Shown: positions 17,467 to 25,906 of the stretch, one piece after another
Numbering within the stretch: the first letter of the stretch is position 1
Layout of the letters: each line of letters starts with the position of its first letter
Assembly (NCBI RefSeq): GCF_002860125.1
Contig: NZ_PGVA01000024.1
Span: forward strand, 124,001-188,000
Direction of reading: 5' to 3'
Source: Bacillus canaveralius
GTDB taxonomy: Bacteria > Bacillota > Bacilli > Bacillales > Cytobacillaceae
Length of the DNA stretch: 64,000 nucleotides
The notes under the pieces: model-generated
Databases searched by the model: none
Told to the model about the DNA's origin: nothing
Seen by the model: the letters and a program-made list of their open reading frames with translations, nothing else
Translations under genes and position numbers: made by a program

Positions 17467-17501
17467 GCAAAAACCCCCAAGGAATCTAGTATTTAAACAA
17501 T

Positions 17502-17535
17502 AAAAAACGCGTAGGTATAGTGTACCCGCGCGTTT
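17502..17535 (-). terminator. Riboswitch expression-platform terminator
   Basis: On the minus strand an AAACGCG...CGCGTTT stem, extended by GGGTA/TACC, is followed by a T-run. It lies between the aptamer and the permease start. Confidence 0.85.
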
Positions 17536-17554
17536 CTGTGAATATAAAAAAACC

Positions 17555-17765
17555 CGCATCCTATCTCGTTCATAGCTCTCCCCAGAATAATCTGCGACAG
17601 TCCTGCACCTATTCAATGCAGTCCCAGCGTGAACGGCTGTGTGGGTCCATCCATACTTCGGCAGCAATTCCTTTCACTCTTCGTCTCAGATCCCAACAGA
17701 CCTCAGAAAAAGCTACTCTTAATTGCCGCAACCTCTACCTCACCGAGATAGCGATGAGGATTTTG
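17555..17765 (-). promoter_or_regulatory. Lysine riboswitch (L-box)
   Basis: Read on the minus strand, the leader contains conserved L-box blocks in order: GAGGTAGAGGTTGCGG near 17740, AAGAGTAGC, GATCTGAGACG, AGAGTGAAAGGAATTGCTGC, then GGACTGCATTG and GTCGC. P1 is formed by CATCGCTATCTCG near the 5' end and CGAGATAGGATG near the 3' end. Binding of lysine should favour the terminator just downstream. The match is by eye; a covariance search would settle the exact limits. Confidence 0.9.
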
Positions 17766-17788
17766 TTCATATGAAATTGCTAGTATTG

Positions 17789-17817
17789 AGAATAGCAACA
17801 TCGCAACCATCTGTCAA
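17789..17817 (-). promoter_or_regulatory. Sigma-A promoter of the riboswitch-permease transcript
   Basis: On the minus strand TTGACA (17817-17812) and TATTCT (17794-17789) have a 17-bp spacer, placing the transcript start a few bases before the L-box P1 stem. Confidence 0.8.
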
Positions 17818-18015
17818 CAATCCCGCTAGAATTCAGATTAGTTGTTATTATTAGTCTGTTCGGGAATTTTGCTCGTCGGCCAAAAAAATAAAAACTTTGG
17901 TTTGCGCGCAGGATGTATTTTTTATTCAATGTATTCAAATACTGTTAATGATATTCGTGAATATCACGTTATCACGTGTTTTAGCATATTCTATCCTATT
18001 ATGAGGTGATTCAAA

Positions 18016-18168
18016 ATGAGCTATAAAGATCACTTGGATCCACATTCTCAACAGTTTCACCACAATTGGACGAGACGTAAGCGCGCGAGTTCGCAAGTAA
18101 ATGGACACACTCAGATGTCGCAAATGACCATTATACTAAGAAGTAACGCAAAGGCTCACAGGTGGTAA
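18016..18168 (+). CDS. Small basic protein, 50 aa, possibly YpzG-like
   Basis: ATG 18016 follows AGGTGATT by a few bases. The product is very hydrophilic, with His/Gln-rich and Arg-rich stretches (DPHSQQFHHNWTRRKR, SQVNGHTQ, C-terminal RSNAKAHRW), no cysteine and no membrane segment. The composition recalls the small conserved YpzG-type proteins of Bacillus, but I state this from memory only. It is monocistronic and ends in a strong terminator shared with the convergent oxidoreductase gene. Confidence 0.6.
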   Translation: MSYKDHLDPHSQQFHHNWTRRKRASSQVNGHTQMSQMTIILRSNAKAHRW

Positions 18169-18183
18169 GGATATTTCTGAACT

Positions 18184-18220
18184 AAAAAGAAAGAAGACTT
18201 CTTCGGTCTTCTTTCTTTTT
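18184..18220. terminator. Bidirectional terminator
   Basis: AAAAAGAAAGAAGAC/GTCTTCTTTCTTTTT stem with a short loop between two convergent genes. Confidence 0.85.
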
Positions 18221-18238
18221 ATACTTGTCGGGATACTC

Positions 18239-19231
18239 CTAATGGAACATCTCTGCCAATAAATGATAGGAGTAAATTTTATCTTGAAAATCATAAACAT
18301 TGGTTATGATCATAAATTCATCTGTCCGGTAAAATTCACTTAAACGGAGAAGTTCGTTTCTTACTTTCTCAGGTGTACCAATAATCATTCTCTTGCGGTT
18401 TTCTTTTACTTTTAATCGTTCCTCATTTGTTAAGTTCATGCTTTTCACTTCTTCGATCGAAGGGATTCTTGTATCTGTCTGATTTCCCACCGCCAGCAGC
18501 CACATATCCTGGCTCAGTGCCATCTCCTCAGCTTTTTCTTCTGTCGAGGCGCAAACGACAAAAACACAGACATTTGCTGTTGGTACCGTTAAATATTGAG
18601 ATGGTTGAAAGTCATTTCGATATTGGTCCATCGCTCTTTGCCCGTTAACAGGAGTAATGAAATGGCCATAAGTAAACGCTGTGCCGTTTTCAGCCGCAAC
18701 CCGCGCACCCCGGTGTGTTACTCCCAAAAGCCACATTTGCGGAAGCGATTCTGTTGTTGGGAAGGCATGAACATCGTGAAATTGGTGAGCATCAGGCAAG
18801 CTGTTGTTTAAAAATCCTTGCAGGTCTTTGACCTGTTGCGGGAAGTCATTCATACTTTTTCTTAACCCATCTGTCAGCGCTAACCGGGTAGATGGCGAGC
18901 CTCCAGGTGAACGCCCAATTCCGAGGTCGATGCGGTTCGGAAATAATGCCTCTAAAACCTTGAAATTTTCAGCTACTTTATAAGGGCTGTATTGCGGGAG
19001 CAGAACCCCGCCCGAGCCTACGCGGATTTTTTTCGTCCTCGAAGCAAGATGAGAAATTAGAATTTCAGGCGCTGAACCTGCAAACCCGTTCGTATTATGG
19101 TGTTCAGCCACCCAAAAACGGATAAATCCAAGCTCTTCTGCTGTTTGAGCAAGTTTCACAGTGTTTCGGAATGTTGAGCTTGCATTTCCTCCTTTACTGA
19201 TAACAGATTGGTCCAGAACACTCAATTTCAA
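18239..19231 (-). CDS. Luciferase-like flavin-dependent oxidoreductase
   Basis: 330 aa in the bacterial luciferase-like monooxygenase (LLM) superfamily, a TIM barrel that binds FMN or F420. The N-terminus MKLSVLDQS and blocks FWVAEHHNTNGFAGSAPEIL and LGIGRSPGGSPST are typical of the group that uses reduced flavin. The substrate cannot be predicted. It is monocistronic and convergent with the small YpzG-like gene. A paralogue of the same subgroup lies at 32241-33248. Confidence 0.85.
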   Translation of the reverse strand: MKLSVLDQSVISKGGNASSTFRNTVKLAQTAEELGFIRFWVAEHHNTNGFAGSAPEILISHLASRTKKIRVGSGGVLLPQYSPYKVAENFKVLEALFPNRIDLGIGRSPGGSPSTRLALTDGLRKSMNDFPQQVKDLQGFLNNSLPDAHQFHDVHAFPTTESLPQMWLLGVTHRGARVAAENGTAFTYGHFITPVNGQRAMDQYRNDFQPSQYLTVPTANVCVFVVCASTEEKAEEMALSQDMWLLAVGNQTDTRIPSIEEVKSMNLTNEERLKVKENRKRMIIGTPEKVRNELLRLSEFYRTDEFMIITNVYDFQDKIYSYHLLAEMFH

Positions 19232-19355
19232 ACAAATTACCTTCTTCCTCTATAAATAGCATGACAATAATGGTCTACTTACCATACCAACCTATTATAG
19301 TTTTCATTTTCAATATCATCTATTATGCAAGCTTCGGACTGATTTTTTTAGAAAT

Positions 19356-19394
19356 GAAAAAGAGCTATTCTTCTAAAAAGAGAAGATATAGCTT
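19356..19394 (-). terminator. Terminator of the formate dehydrogenase operon
   Basis: AGCTAT.CTTCT/AGAAG.ATAGCT stem followed on the minus strand by CTTTTTCATTT, downstream of fdhD. Confidence 0.75.
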
Positions 19395-19420
19395 CAAATC
19401 TTGGAAACAGTTCAAGCGCA

Positions 19421-20224
19421 TTAAATATCCCTGATCCGCTCCGGATGTGTATAAACATTTAATGATTTGTTGCGGATAAAACCCACTATGGTAATCCCCA
19501 ATTGCTCTGCTAATTGCAAAGCGAGTTCAGTCGGGGCTGATTTTGACAATATCACTTCACAACCGATTTTTGCCGCTTTTAATAAAATTTCTGATGAAAT
19601 TCGGCCGCTGAAAACGAGGCTCTTATCACCAATGGCAATGTCATTTCTTAAGCAATAGCCATAAATTTTATCAAGTGCATTATGGCGCCCGATATCCATT
19701 CTTCCAAGCAAAATTCCATTTCCATCTCCCAGAGCGGCATTATGGACGCCACCAGTATGATGGAAAGTAGTGGCCGATTGTTGCATATGATTCATCAACT
19801 GAAAACAGTCGTCAACAGAAAGTGATGCGGTGATTCGCTCCATCTTTTTGGCAGTATGCGCATCGTTTACGAATACAAAGCCCTGCCGTCCCATTCCGCA
19901 GCATGAAGTTATATAGCGTTTGCTTTGAAAATCGCGGAAATAAGGGTTGACCCTGGAAGTTTTCACATAAGCAAATCCATCTTTTTCCTTCACCCATATC
20001 TCTTCGATATCTTTATAGCGGCGAATAATACCTTCCGATGCCAAAAAACCTGTTACCAAATCTTCGATATATTCAGGAGTGCAGACGATCGTCACAAATT
20101 CCTCGCCATTGATTTTGATAGTAATCGGGTACTCGGTCACAATCGTATCTTCGACCCTGTTCAATTCACCGTCTCCATAACGCAGAATTTCTCGTCTCAC
20201 TTCTATCGGTTTTTCCACGGCCAC
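19421..20224 (-). CDS. fdhD: FdhD, sulfurtransferase for formate dehydrogenase maturation
   Basis: 267 aa. FdhD transfers sulfur from a cysteine desulfurase to the molybdenum cofactor of formate dehydrogenase, which the enzyme needs for activity. The functional cysteines are seen in TSCCGMGRQG (about residue 113). Further family blocks are VTGFLASEGI, FHHTGGVHNAAL, DIGRHNALDKIYG and LSKSAPTELA. It is the last gene of the formate dehydrogenase operon, after a zinc-ribbon peptide, which fits its maturation role for the enzyme encoded upstream. Confidence 0.93.
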   Translation of the reverse strand: MAVEKPIEVRREILRYGDGELNRVEDTIVTEYPITIKINGEEFVTIVCTPEYIEDLVTGFLASEGIIRRYKDIEEIWVKEKDGFAYVKTSRVNPYFRDFQSKRYITSCCGMGRQGFVFVNDAHTAKKMERITASLSVDDCFQLMNHMQQSATTFHHTGGVHNAALGDGNGILLGRMDIGRHNALDKIYGYCLRNDIAIGDKSLVFSGRISSEILLKAAKIGCEVILSKSAPTELALQLAEQLGITIVGFIRNKSLNVYTHPERIRDI

Positions 20225-20278
20225 GACCTCTTTATGCTTTGTACTTCTTGTAAAGTAATCATTAACAAGGCCCTATAG

Positions 20279-20322
20279 CCTGGCTTAGGGGATGCCCACC
20301 ATTAAAGGACATCCCCTTAATT
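20279..20322. other. Stem-loop in the fdhD leader
   Basis: Inverted repeat TTAGGGGATG ... CATCCCCTTAA between the zinc-ribbon gene and fdhD. There is no T-run, so it is more likely an RNA-processing or translation-control structure than a terminator. Confidence 0.4.
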
Positions 20323-20325
20323 AGT

Positions 20326-20466
20326 TTAAAAGAAATCATTTTGTAGATAATCCAATTTGCGGTCATTTTGACAGTCTTGGCAAACATGCAACAATGTACC
20401 TTCCATTTTTGTTGCCTCATCATGTTCTGCTTCCTCAGTTAATCCGCATACTTCACATGTTTTCAT
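20326..20466 (-). CDS. Zinc-ribbon peptide (46 aa) in the formate dehydrogenase operon
   Basis: ATG 20466 has a strong GGAGGG site 9 nt upstream. The product has two CxxC pairs (CEVCG at residues 4-8 and CQDC at 29-32) separated by an acidic stretch, the pattern of a single structural zinc ribbon, and ends LDYLQNDFF. It is too short for common gene callers. Its place between the HMA-like gene and fdhD suggests a role in cofactor or metal handling for formate dehydrogenase, but nothing more can be said from sequence. Confidence 0.7.
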   Translation of the reverse strand: MKTCEVCGLTEEAEHDEATKMEGTLLHVCQDCQNDRKLDYLQNDFF

Positions 20467-20486
20467 CAGCGCTTCCCTCCTAAAAC

Positions 20487-20720
20487 TTATTTTTCGACCC
20501 GATAATTTTCAACCGGTTCAGCCTGGTAACCCCTATCAACAAGTGCATATTGAAAGTCTTCATAAGATGCCATTCGTTTATCGAAAGTAAATACGGCTTG
20601 ATGGTTTTCTAAATGGACCTCAGCTCTGCCGATTCCCCATACATCAAGCAAGGCATTCAACACTTTATTTGCATCCTGCTGATTGGACATATTTTTCACG
20701 AAAAAAACGCCTGTTTCCAC
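20487..20720 (-). CDS. Cysteine-less HMA-like small protein
   Basis: 77 aa starting at GTG 20720, preceded by AAGGGGGAG. The fold pattern of a heavy-metal-associated (ferredoxin-like) domain is apparent: VKNMSNQQDANKVLNALL, GIGRAEVHLENHQAVFTF, YEDFQYALVDRGY. The metal-binding CxxC after VKNM is replaced by SNQQD, so classical copper-type binding is unlikely. It lies 17 bp downstream of the DUF1641 gene in the same operon. It may serve as a protein-interaction module in formate dehydrogenase maturation. Confidence 0.7.
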   Translation of the reverse strand: METGVFFVKNMSNQQDANKVLNALLDVWGIGRAEVHLENHQAVFTFDKRMASYEDFQYALVDRGYQAEPVENYRVEK

Positions 20721-20737
20721 ATCATCTCCCCCTTTTC

Positions 20738-21235
20738 CTATTGATTATTTTGCTTATTTTTCAGAAATGCTTGTCCCATTCCTTCAAGGAAATCAACCAT
20801 TGTCGTCATTGCGGCCCTGATCTCGGGGCTGCGCAGCCTCCTTCTCATTTTCCATATTGTCTGCTTCTCGCCCTGTTGCCCGGTCTTGGATAAGCGTTTC
20901 AAGCCAAGGCCGACTCCGTCAAGAATGGTTTCAAGCTGGGCGGGTTGCAAACTGCCAAGGAATTTAAATGCACCCATGCCATTTTTAATTGTATTATGCA
21001 TTTCCGGCTGATTGATTTGCTGAATCGCGATAACCCCTACTTCGGTACGCTGGTCGATGAGCCCATGCACAATCTCAAGGACCCTCATTTCATGCAAGCC
21101 TTTTAAAATCCCTATCGTCGACATAATCGCTTCGCGGTTTTTCGTGAGCTCCTCTAAAATATCCGAGATGGCCTGGGCCTGTTCCTCCGCAGGGTTGGGA
21201 ATGGCCTGCTTAATTTGCCTGATTGCCTTCGCCAT
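20738..21235 (-). CDS. DUF1641 protein (YrhD-like) of the formate dehydrogenase locus
   Basis: 165 aa. The conserved DUF1641 core is visible (GLHEMRVLEIVHGLI ... GAFKFLGSLQP ... SPEIRAAMTTMVDFLEGMG). In B. subtilis the homologue YrhD sits next to the formate dehydrogenase YrhE. ATG 21235 is chosen because GGAGG lies 8 nt upstream; the ATG at 21241 would be too close to the site. The start overlaps the end of fdhF by 26 bp, so the two genes are coupled. The family may be a soluble partner or membrane-association subunit of the enzyme; its function is not established. Confidence 0.8.
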   Translation of the reverse strand: MAKAIRQIKQAIPNPAEEQAQAISDILEELTKNREAIMSTIGILKGLHEMRVLEIVHGLIDQRTEVGVIAIQQINQPEMHNTIKNGMGAFKFLGSLQPAQLETILDGVGLGLKRLSKTGQQGEKQTIWKMRRRLRSPEIRAAMTTMVDFLEGMGQAFLKNKQNNQ

Positions 21236-24194
21236 ACTCATCACCTCCCATTTCGAACATTTCCGGTATTGGTGTAAAATCAGCCCGCTTCCATTTTTCT
21301 TCAACCCTCACACTGATTTGCGGCACACGGTTGCCATAACGAAAATTTTCCCTTGGAAGCGGCGGGTGTCCTTCCACTTCCAATACGTCCATTTTCACAC
21401 TCATTTCCTTATAACTTGGAGTGTGGGTGATGTAATCATGGTAGCTGCTTGTTAAGCGATTGACAGCCGAAATAATTTCTGGTGAGTGCATTGGGAAATA
21501 GAGTTCATTACCCTGCACCCGGTCAGTAACGATCACGCGGATCTCAGTATGCCCGTATGGTGAGGTAAGCCGTACCAATGAACCGTCTTTCAGGCCTCTT
21601 TCCTTGGCAAGCTCATGGGAGACCTCCAGCCATGGCTCAGGCACTTTGTGTGTGATGTCTTCACTGCGGTACGTCATATTGCCTTCATGGAAGTGCTCAA
21701 GGATCCGTCCATTGTTGAGATGGAGATCGTATTCCTCACCAGGTTCATACGGCTCTGTCCAATCAACCGGAACAAGTCTCGCCTTGCCATCCTGAAAGCC
21801 AAACCGCTCTGTATACAGCAACGGGGTGTCCTGCCCGTTTGGAGCGACTGGCCACAACTGGCTGTTCCAGCCTTCAAGCCGATCGTAACTGACGCCGGCA
21901 AACAGCGGTGCGAGCTTGGCTACTTCCTCCATAATTTCACCAGGGTGTTCATACTTCCAATTGGCTCCGAGCCGGTTCGCCAGGTCCTGAAAAATTTCCC
22001 AATCGGGTCTTGCTTCTCCCAGCGGTTCGAAGACTTTATAAAAGCGCTGGATGCGGCGTTCCGTATTGACAAATGTGCCGTCTTTTTCAAGATTTGGAGC
22101 AGCTGGCAAAACAACATCAGCAAACTGGGCAGTCCTTGAGAAGAAGATGTCCTGGACAACAAAAAAATCAAGCTTTTCGAAATTCGATTCAACATAGTTT
22201 GAGTTGGAGTCAACCAGGGCCATTTCTTCTCCAAAAAGGTAAAGAGCCTTGAGCTTGCCTTTATCAATTCCTTCTACCATTTGGTGGTTGTTCATGCCTG
22301 GATCGGCCGGGAGCGACACACCCCATGCTTCTTCATATTTCTCCCGAACCTGTTGGTCTTGGACGGGTTCATAACCAGGGAACCATGCAGGCAAAGAGCC
22401 AAAGTCGCATGCCCCCTGAACATTGTTATGACCCCTGAGCGGGTAAGCTCCTGTTCCGGGACGACCGTAATTGCCGGTAATTAATAACAGGTTGCAGATC
22501 GCCGTGCTTGTGTCGGTTGCTCCCGTGTGCTGAGTTATGCCCATTGCCCAGAGGGCACATACCGTTTTCGCGTCATGGATCATCGTCGCGATTTGAATTA
22601 AAGTGTCCCGGGAAATTCCTGTTTTTTCTTCGGCATACTCAAGCGTGTATTTCTCAAGGGAATCTATATATTTTTCCAAACCGTTAACCCTGCTTGCCAG
22701 AAACTCCTTAGCTTCCCAACCTTGGTCAAGAATATATCTGGTCACGGCATTTAACCAAATAAGATCCGTGCTTGGCTTCGGATGGACGTACAGATCTGCC
22801 CGCTGCGCCAGTTCATGCTCCCGCAAGTCGACAACGATCAGCTTTTGCCCGAATAATTTATGGGCACGTTTCACGCGTGTCGATAAAACCGGATGGGATT
22901 CAGCAGGGTTTGCACCAACAACGAGGACAAGCTCGGCTGAAGCGATATCCCTGATCGTGCCGGTATCGCCTCCCAATCCAACCGTCCGCATTAGAGCGGC
23001 AGTTGCCGGTGTTTGGCAGTAGCGGGAACAGTTATCGACATTATTGGATCCCATTACTGCACGGACAAATTTTTGGAACACATAATTATCCTCATTGGAA
23101 CATTTCGAAGATGCAATATATCCGATCGAATCCGGGCCATGCTTTTCTTTGATCTCAGTCAGCTTGTTGGCAATCAAATTCAGAGCCTCATCCCAGGTTG
23201 CTTCCACAAATTCCTCTCCCCTGCGGATTAACGGCTTTGTTAAACGCTCAGGACTGTTGATAAAATCCCAGCCCCATTTACCTTTCACACAAGTGGAGAT
23301 ACCGTTAACCGGTGCCTCTTCGGTGGGCTGGATCCTGAGAATTTCCCGGTCCTTTGTCCAAACCTCAAAGCTGCAGCCGACTCCGCAGTATGTGCACACC
23401 GTTTTTGTCCTCTTAATACGGGCTTTGCGCATCGCTGCTTCCACTTCCGATATCGCAAAAATCTCCTTATATCCTGGCTCGACTTCCTTTGTTAAATCGA
23501 TCATCGGCGCCAATATCTTTGGTGGAATCCCAGTTAAATAGCCAGCTTTGCCAATCATCGATTTTTCCATTAAGGCATTGCACGGGCACACATTTACACA
23601 GTGACCGCAGGAAACACAGGAAGACTCATCAATCGGGACATCGTTATCCCAAATAACCCGGGGCACTTCCCGGTTCCAGTCAATCGACAGCGTCTCATTT
23701 ACCTGTAAGTCCTGGCAGGCTTCGACACATCTTCCGCATAGAATGCACTGATCTGGTTCATACCGGTACATCGGATGCGAAAGGTCCGGTGGATATGGTT
23801 TCGCCTCAAATTCGTATTTTTGGTGTTCAATCTCCATGTACTCGGCCGTGTTGTGGACCGTGCAGTTTCCATTGTTGTTATCGCAGACTGTACAGTACAA
23901 TTCATGATTTTTTAAAATTCGGGACATTGCTTCGTCCTGAGCCTCTTTAACCGGCTTGGAGAAGGTATCAATCTCCATTCCCTGCTCCACTTTTGTCGCA
24001 CAGGAGCGAACCAGATTTCCTCCCACATTGACAAGACATGTATCACACGTTTGAATTGTTCCAAGATTCGGGTGATAGCAAATACTAGGAATAAATAAAT
24101 CCTGTGCCTTGGCAACATCCAGAATCGTTTGTCCAGGTTTAGCGGAGTACACTTCTCCATTAATTTGCACTGTGAACATTGTTTCCGTCATCAT
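21210..24194 (-). CDS. fdhF: Formate dehydrogenase, catalytic (molybdopterin) subunit
   Basis: About 994 aa, oxidising formate to CO2. Domain order: an N-terminal [2Fe-2S] ferredoxin domain with CYHPNLGTIQTCDTC (residues about 38-52), a His/Cys cluster region (HELYCTVCDNNNGNCTVH), two [4Fe-4S] sets (CILCGRCVEAC, CVSCGHCVNVC), another cluster (CTYCGVGC), and the bis-MGD molybdopterin domains. The active-site residue is Cys, not Sec, in NNVDNCSRYCQTP. This matches the NAD-linked YrhE-type enzyme. The start is ATG 24194 or 24191, both near an AGGAG. The formate channel lies upstream, DUF1641 and FdhD downstream. Confidence 0.93.
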   Translation of the reverse strand: MMTETMFTVQINGEVYSAKPGQTILDVAKAQDLFIPSICYHPNLGTIQTCDTCLVNVGGNLVRSCATKVEQGMEIDTFSKPVKEAQDEAMSRILKNHELYCTVCDNNNGNCTVHNTAEYMEIEHQKYEFEAKPYPPDLSHPMYRYEPDQCILCGRCVEACQDLQVNETLSIDWNREVPRVIWDNDVPIDESSCVSCGHCVNVCPCNALMEKSMIGKAGYLTGIPPKILAPMIDLTKEVEPGYKEIFAISEVEAAMRKARIKRTKTVCTYCGVGCSFEVWTKDREILRIQPTEEAPVNGISTCVKGKWGWDFINSPERLTKPLIRRGEEFVEATWDEALNLIANKLTEIKEKHGPDSIGYIASSKCSNEDNYVFQKFVRAVMGSNNVDNCSRYCQTPATAALMRTVGLGGDTGTIRDIASAELVLVVGANPAESHPVLSTRVKRAHKLFGQKLIVVDLREHELAQRADLYVHPKPSTDLIWLNAVTRYILDQGWEAKEFLASRVNGLEKYIDSLEKYTLEYAEEKTGISRDTLIQIATMIHDAKTVCALWAMGITQHTGATDTSTAICNLLLITGNYGRPGTGAYPLRGHNNVQGACDFGSLPAWFPGYEPVQDQQVREKYEEAWGVSLPADPGMNNHQMVEGIDKGKLKALYLFGEEMALVDSNSNYVESNFEKLDFFVVQDIFFSRTAQFADVVLPAAPNLEKDGTFVNTERRIQRFYKVFEPLGEARPDWEIFQDLANRLGANWKYEHPGEIMEEVAKLAPLFAGVSYDRLEGWNSQLWPVAPNGQDTPLLYTERFGFQDGKARLVPVDWTEPYEPGEEYDLHLNNGRILEHFHEGNMTYRSEDITHKVPEPWLEVSHELAKERGLKDGSLVRLTSPYGHTEIRVIVTDRVQGNELYFPMHSPEIISAVNRLTSSYHDYITHTPSYKEMSVKMDVLEVEGHPPLPRENFRYGNRVPQISVRVEEKWKRADFTPIPEMFEMGGDEYGEGNQAN

Positions 24195-24223
24195 CACTTC
24201 TCCTAACTATCAGATTGTCTCCC

Positions 24224-25006
24224 TCATGCCTCCGGGGCTGCGTAATCTTTGTAAGCAATCCAGTACAGTGCCGCTACAAAAACAGCCCCTCCAATCATAT
24301 TTCCAATAAATACCGGAATGAAATTTGATATGTAGTCGCCCCAGCTAAAATGGCCTGCGAATATCGCAGCCGGAATGACGAACATGTTGGCGACAACGTG
24401 CTGAAATCCAATCGCGACAAATCCCATAATTGGAAACCAGACAGCAAGTATTTTCCCGGCAACATCCTCGGCACCATACGATAGCCAGATCGCGAGACCG
24501 ACCAACCAGTTACAACCGATCGCTGAAAAAAACGCTTCCCAAAAGTCTTCATCCAGCTTTGCCCCTGCGATTGCGACTGTCTTCTCTAAATATGGACCAG
24601 TGTCTGTCAGACCGGCGATATGGCCAAAGCAATAAGCGACAAAGAGCGATCCGATAAAATTGGCGATTGTGATCCAAAACCAATTGCGTATCAGGCGGGT
24701 TAACGAGATACGCTTTGATAAGAAAGCCATAGAAACGGCCATCATGTTTCCCGTTAACAACTCCGCCCCGCCAACGACGATTAATATGAGTCCCATCGGG
24801 AAGACTGCCGCACCTAAAAAGGCCCCAAACGTTCCCCAGTCTTTCGGTAAATCCGCTGTCACCCTTATATCTAACAGATAGCCCAAAGAGATAAATGCTC
24901 CGCCCAAAAACCCTAATACAAGCATGCTCCGAATCGGTAATGTCGCTTTCCGAATCCCGATCTCTGTTGCTAATTGGGCAATGCGCGGGGGACTATGAAA
25001 CGCCAT
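24224..25006 (-). CDS. Formate/nitrite transporter (FNT family)
   Basis: 260 aa with about six transmembrane segments, fitting the pentameric FocA/NirC channel family. Blocks such as GGAELLTGNM and NWLVGLAIWLSYGAEDVAGKI are characteristic. It is the first gene of the formate dehydrogenase operon, 30 bp from fdhF, so formate is the likely solute. B. subtilis YrhG occupies the same position. Nothing in the sequence excludes nitrite, but the context argues for formate. Confidence 0.9.
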   Translation of the reverse strand: MAFHSPPRIAQLATEIGIRKATLPIRSMLVLGFLGGAFISLGYLLDIRVTADLPKDWGTFGAFLGAAVFPMGLILIVVGGAELLTGNMMAVSMAFLSKRISLTRLIRNWFWITIANFIGSLFVAYCFGHIAGLTDTGPYLEKTVAIAGAKLDEDFWEAFFSAIGCNWLVGLAIWLSYGAEDVAGKILAVWFPIMGFVAIGFQHVVANMFVIPAAIFAGHFSWGDYISNFIPVFIGNMIGGAVFVAALYWIAYKDYAAPEA

Positions 25007-25177
25007 TGAGGTTCCCTCCTACTTAAATTCACTTCTTACTATCTGCTTTTTTTCGAGTTTTATTAGGAAAGTTAGGATAATTTTCGTGATTTGATCGATA
25101 TATGTTCTTTGTTGTCATTTCTTTGATCGTTTTGGGAATGTTATTAAAAAGATTTATAAATAGAAAGGAAGGCTTGC

Positions 25178-25396
25178 ATGGAGAAGGAAAAGCTTTTTCA
25201 AAGAGTGGAGACAATGATCCATTCCTCATCAAAAAAACCAAAATATATGTCTCTATCGACAGTAAAAATGGCTGATATTTTTGCGGTAAACCCTTCTGAT
25301 ATTGAGCAGGGATTGGTGGATCTTGTTAATGACGGAAGGTTGCGTAAATCGAAACTGACCGATCCTCCTTTTAATGAGATATACTTATTGCCCTAG
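25178..25396 (+). CDS. Small protein, 72 aa, winged-helix-like, divergent from the formate operon
   Basis: ATG 25178 is preceded by GAAAGGAAGG. The product is mostly helical, ending in a short basic turn and strand region (LVDLVNDGRLRKSKLTDPPF), which resembles a single winged-helix unit. DNA binding is possible but not shown. It is divergent from the formate channel gene with a 170-bp gap and has its own terminator. No family recognised. Confidence 0.6.
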   Translation: MEKEKLFQRVETMIHSSSKKPKYMSLSTVKMADIFAVNPSDIEQGLVDLVNDGRLRKSKLTDPPFNEIYLLP

Positions 25397-25399
25397 TGT

Positions 25400-25437
25400 A
25401 AAAAGAGCGAAATCCTTGGCGGATTTCACTCTTTTTT
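25400..25437 (+). terminator. Terminator
   Basis: AAAGAG.GAAATCC/GGATTTC.CTCTTTTTT stem and T-run after the 72-aa gene. Confidence 0.85.
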
Positions 25438-25458
25438 CCTTTATCACCGTAACCAAAC

Positions 25459-25758
25459 TTAATGGTTGTGTGTTCCTTTTGATGGATTTGTGATGACAAA
25501 TCCCTCTTCACCTACATAAAAGTACTGGATCCAGACACCGTCCAGAAAATCTTCACGTTTGTCAAGGAGGATATCAATGTCTTTATCTGTCTTGACGATT
25601 TCATCGTGCTCTGTTGGTGTATCAAGCTTTAAATCAAAGTGGGCGTGATCGCCATGGTGCAAAGAAACGTATACGCGGATCATTTTACCTTCTGCTTCTT
25701 CACTGCTCAACATCTTTTTTAGTTCTTTTGCTGCATTACGGTTAATTTTACATTTCAT
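25459..25758 (-). CDS. HesB/IscA-like fold protein lacking cysteines
   Basis: 99 aa. The N-terminal helix (NRNAAKELKKML), the RVYVSLHHGDHAHFDLKL strand block and the ending GFVITNP match the YneR/HesB-like branch of the iron-sulfur-cluster A-type fold. The cysteines used by IscA for cluster binding are absent, and the His-rich HHGDHAHF stretch may instead touch a metal. Family members of this branch have no established role. Monocistronic. Confidence 0.7.
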   Translation of the reverse strand: MKCKINRNAAKELKKMLSSEEAEGKMIRVYVSLHHGDHAHFDLKLDTPTEHDEIVKTDKDIDILLDKREDFLDGVWIQYFYVGEEGFVITNPSKGTHNH

Positions 25759-25811
25759 CCTGGTTGTCCCCTATTCTATGTTTTCTGTTTTATATTATGG
25801 CATTATTGTTG

Positions 25812-25842
25812 TAAAAAATAAAAAATCCTGCTTTCGCGGGAT
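25812..25842 (-). terminator. Terminator of rpiA
   Basis: On the minus strand ATCCCGC gaaa GCAGGAT is followed by TTTTTATTTTTT. Confidence 0.85.
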
Positions 25843-25906
25843 GTTCAGTTCTAGATCAATATTTATTTTACTGAAAAGAACTTCTTTTGTCCCTTTCTAA
25901 GTTCTC

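Noticed and set aside
20279-20322. Terminator between the zinc-ribbon gene and fdhD
   Set aside because: Stem is good but no T-run on either strand; kept only as a stem-loop.
22603-23541. Several 60-148-aa ORFs opposite the formate dehydrogenase gene
   Set aside because: Shadow frames of the fdhF gene with no supporting ribosome binding site or motif.
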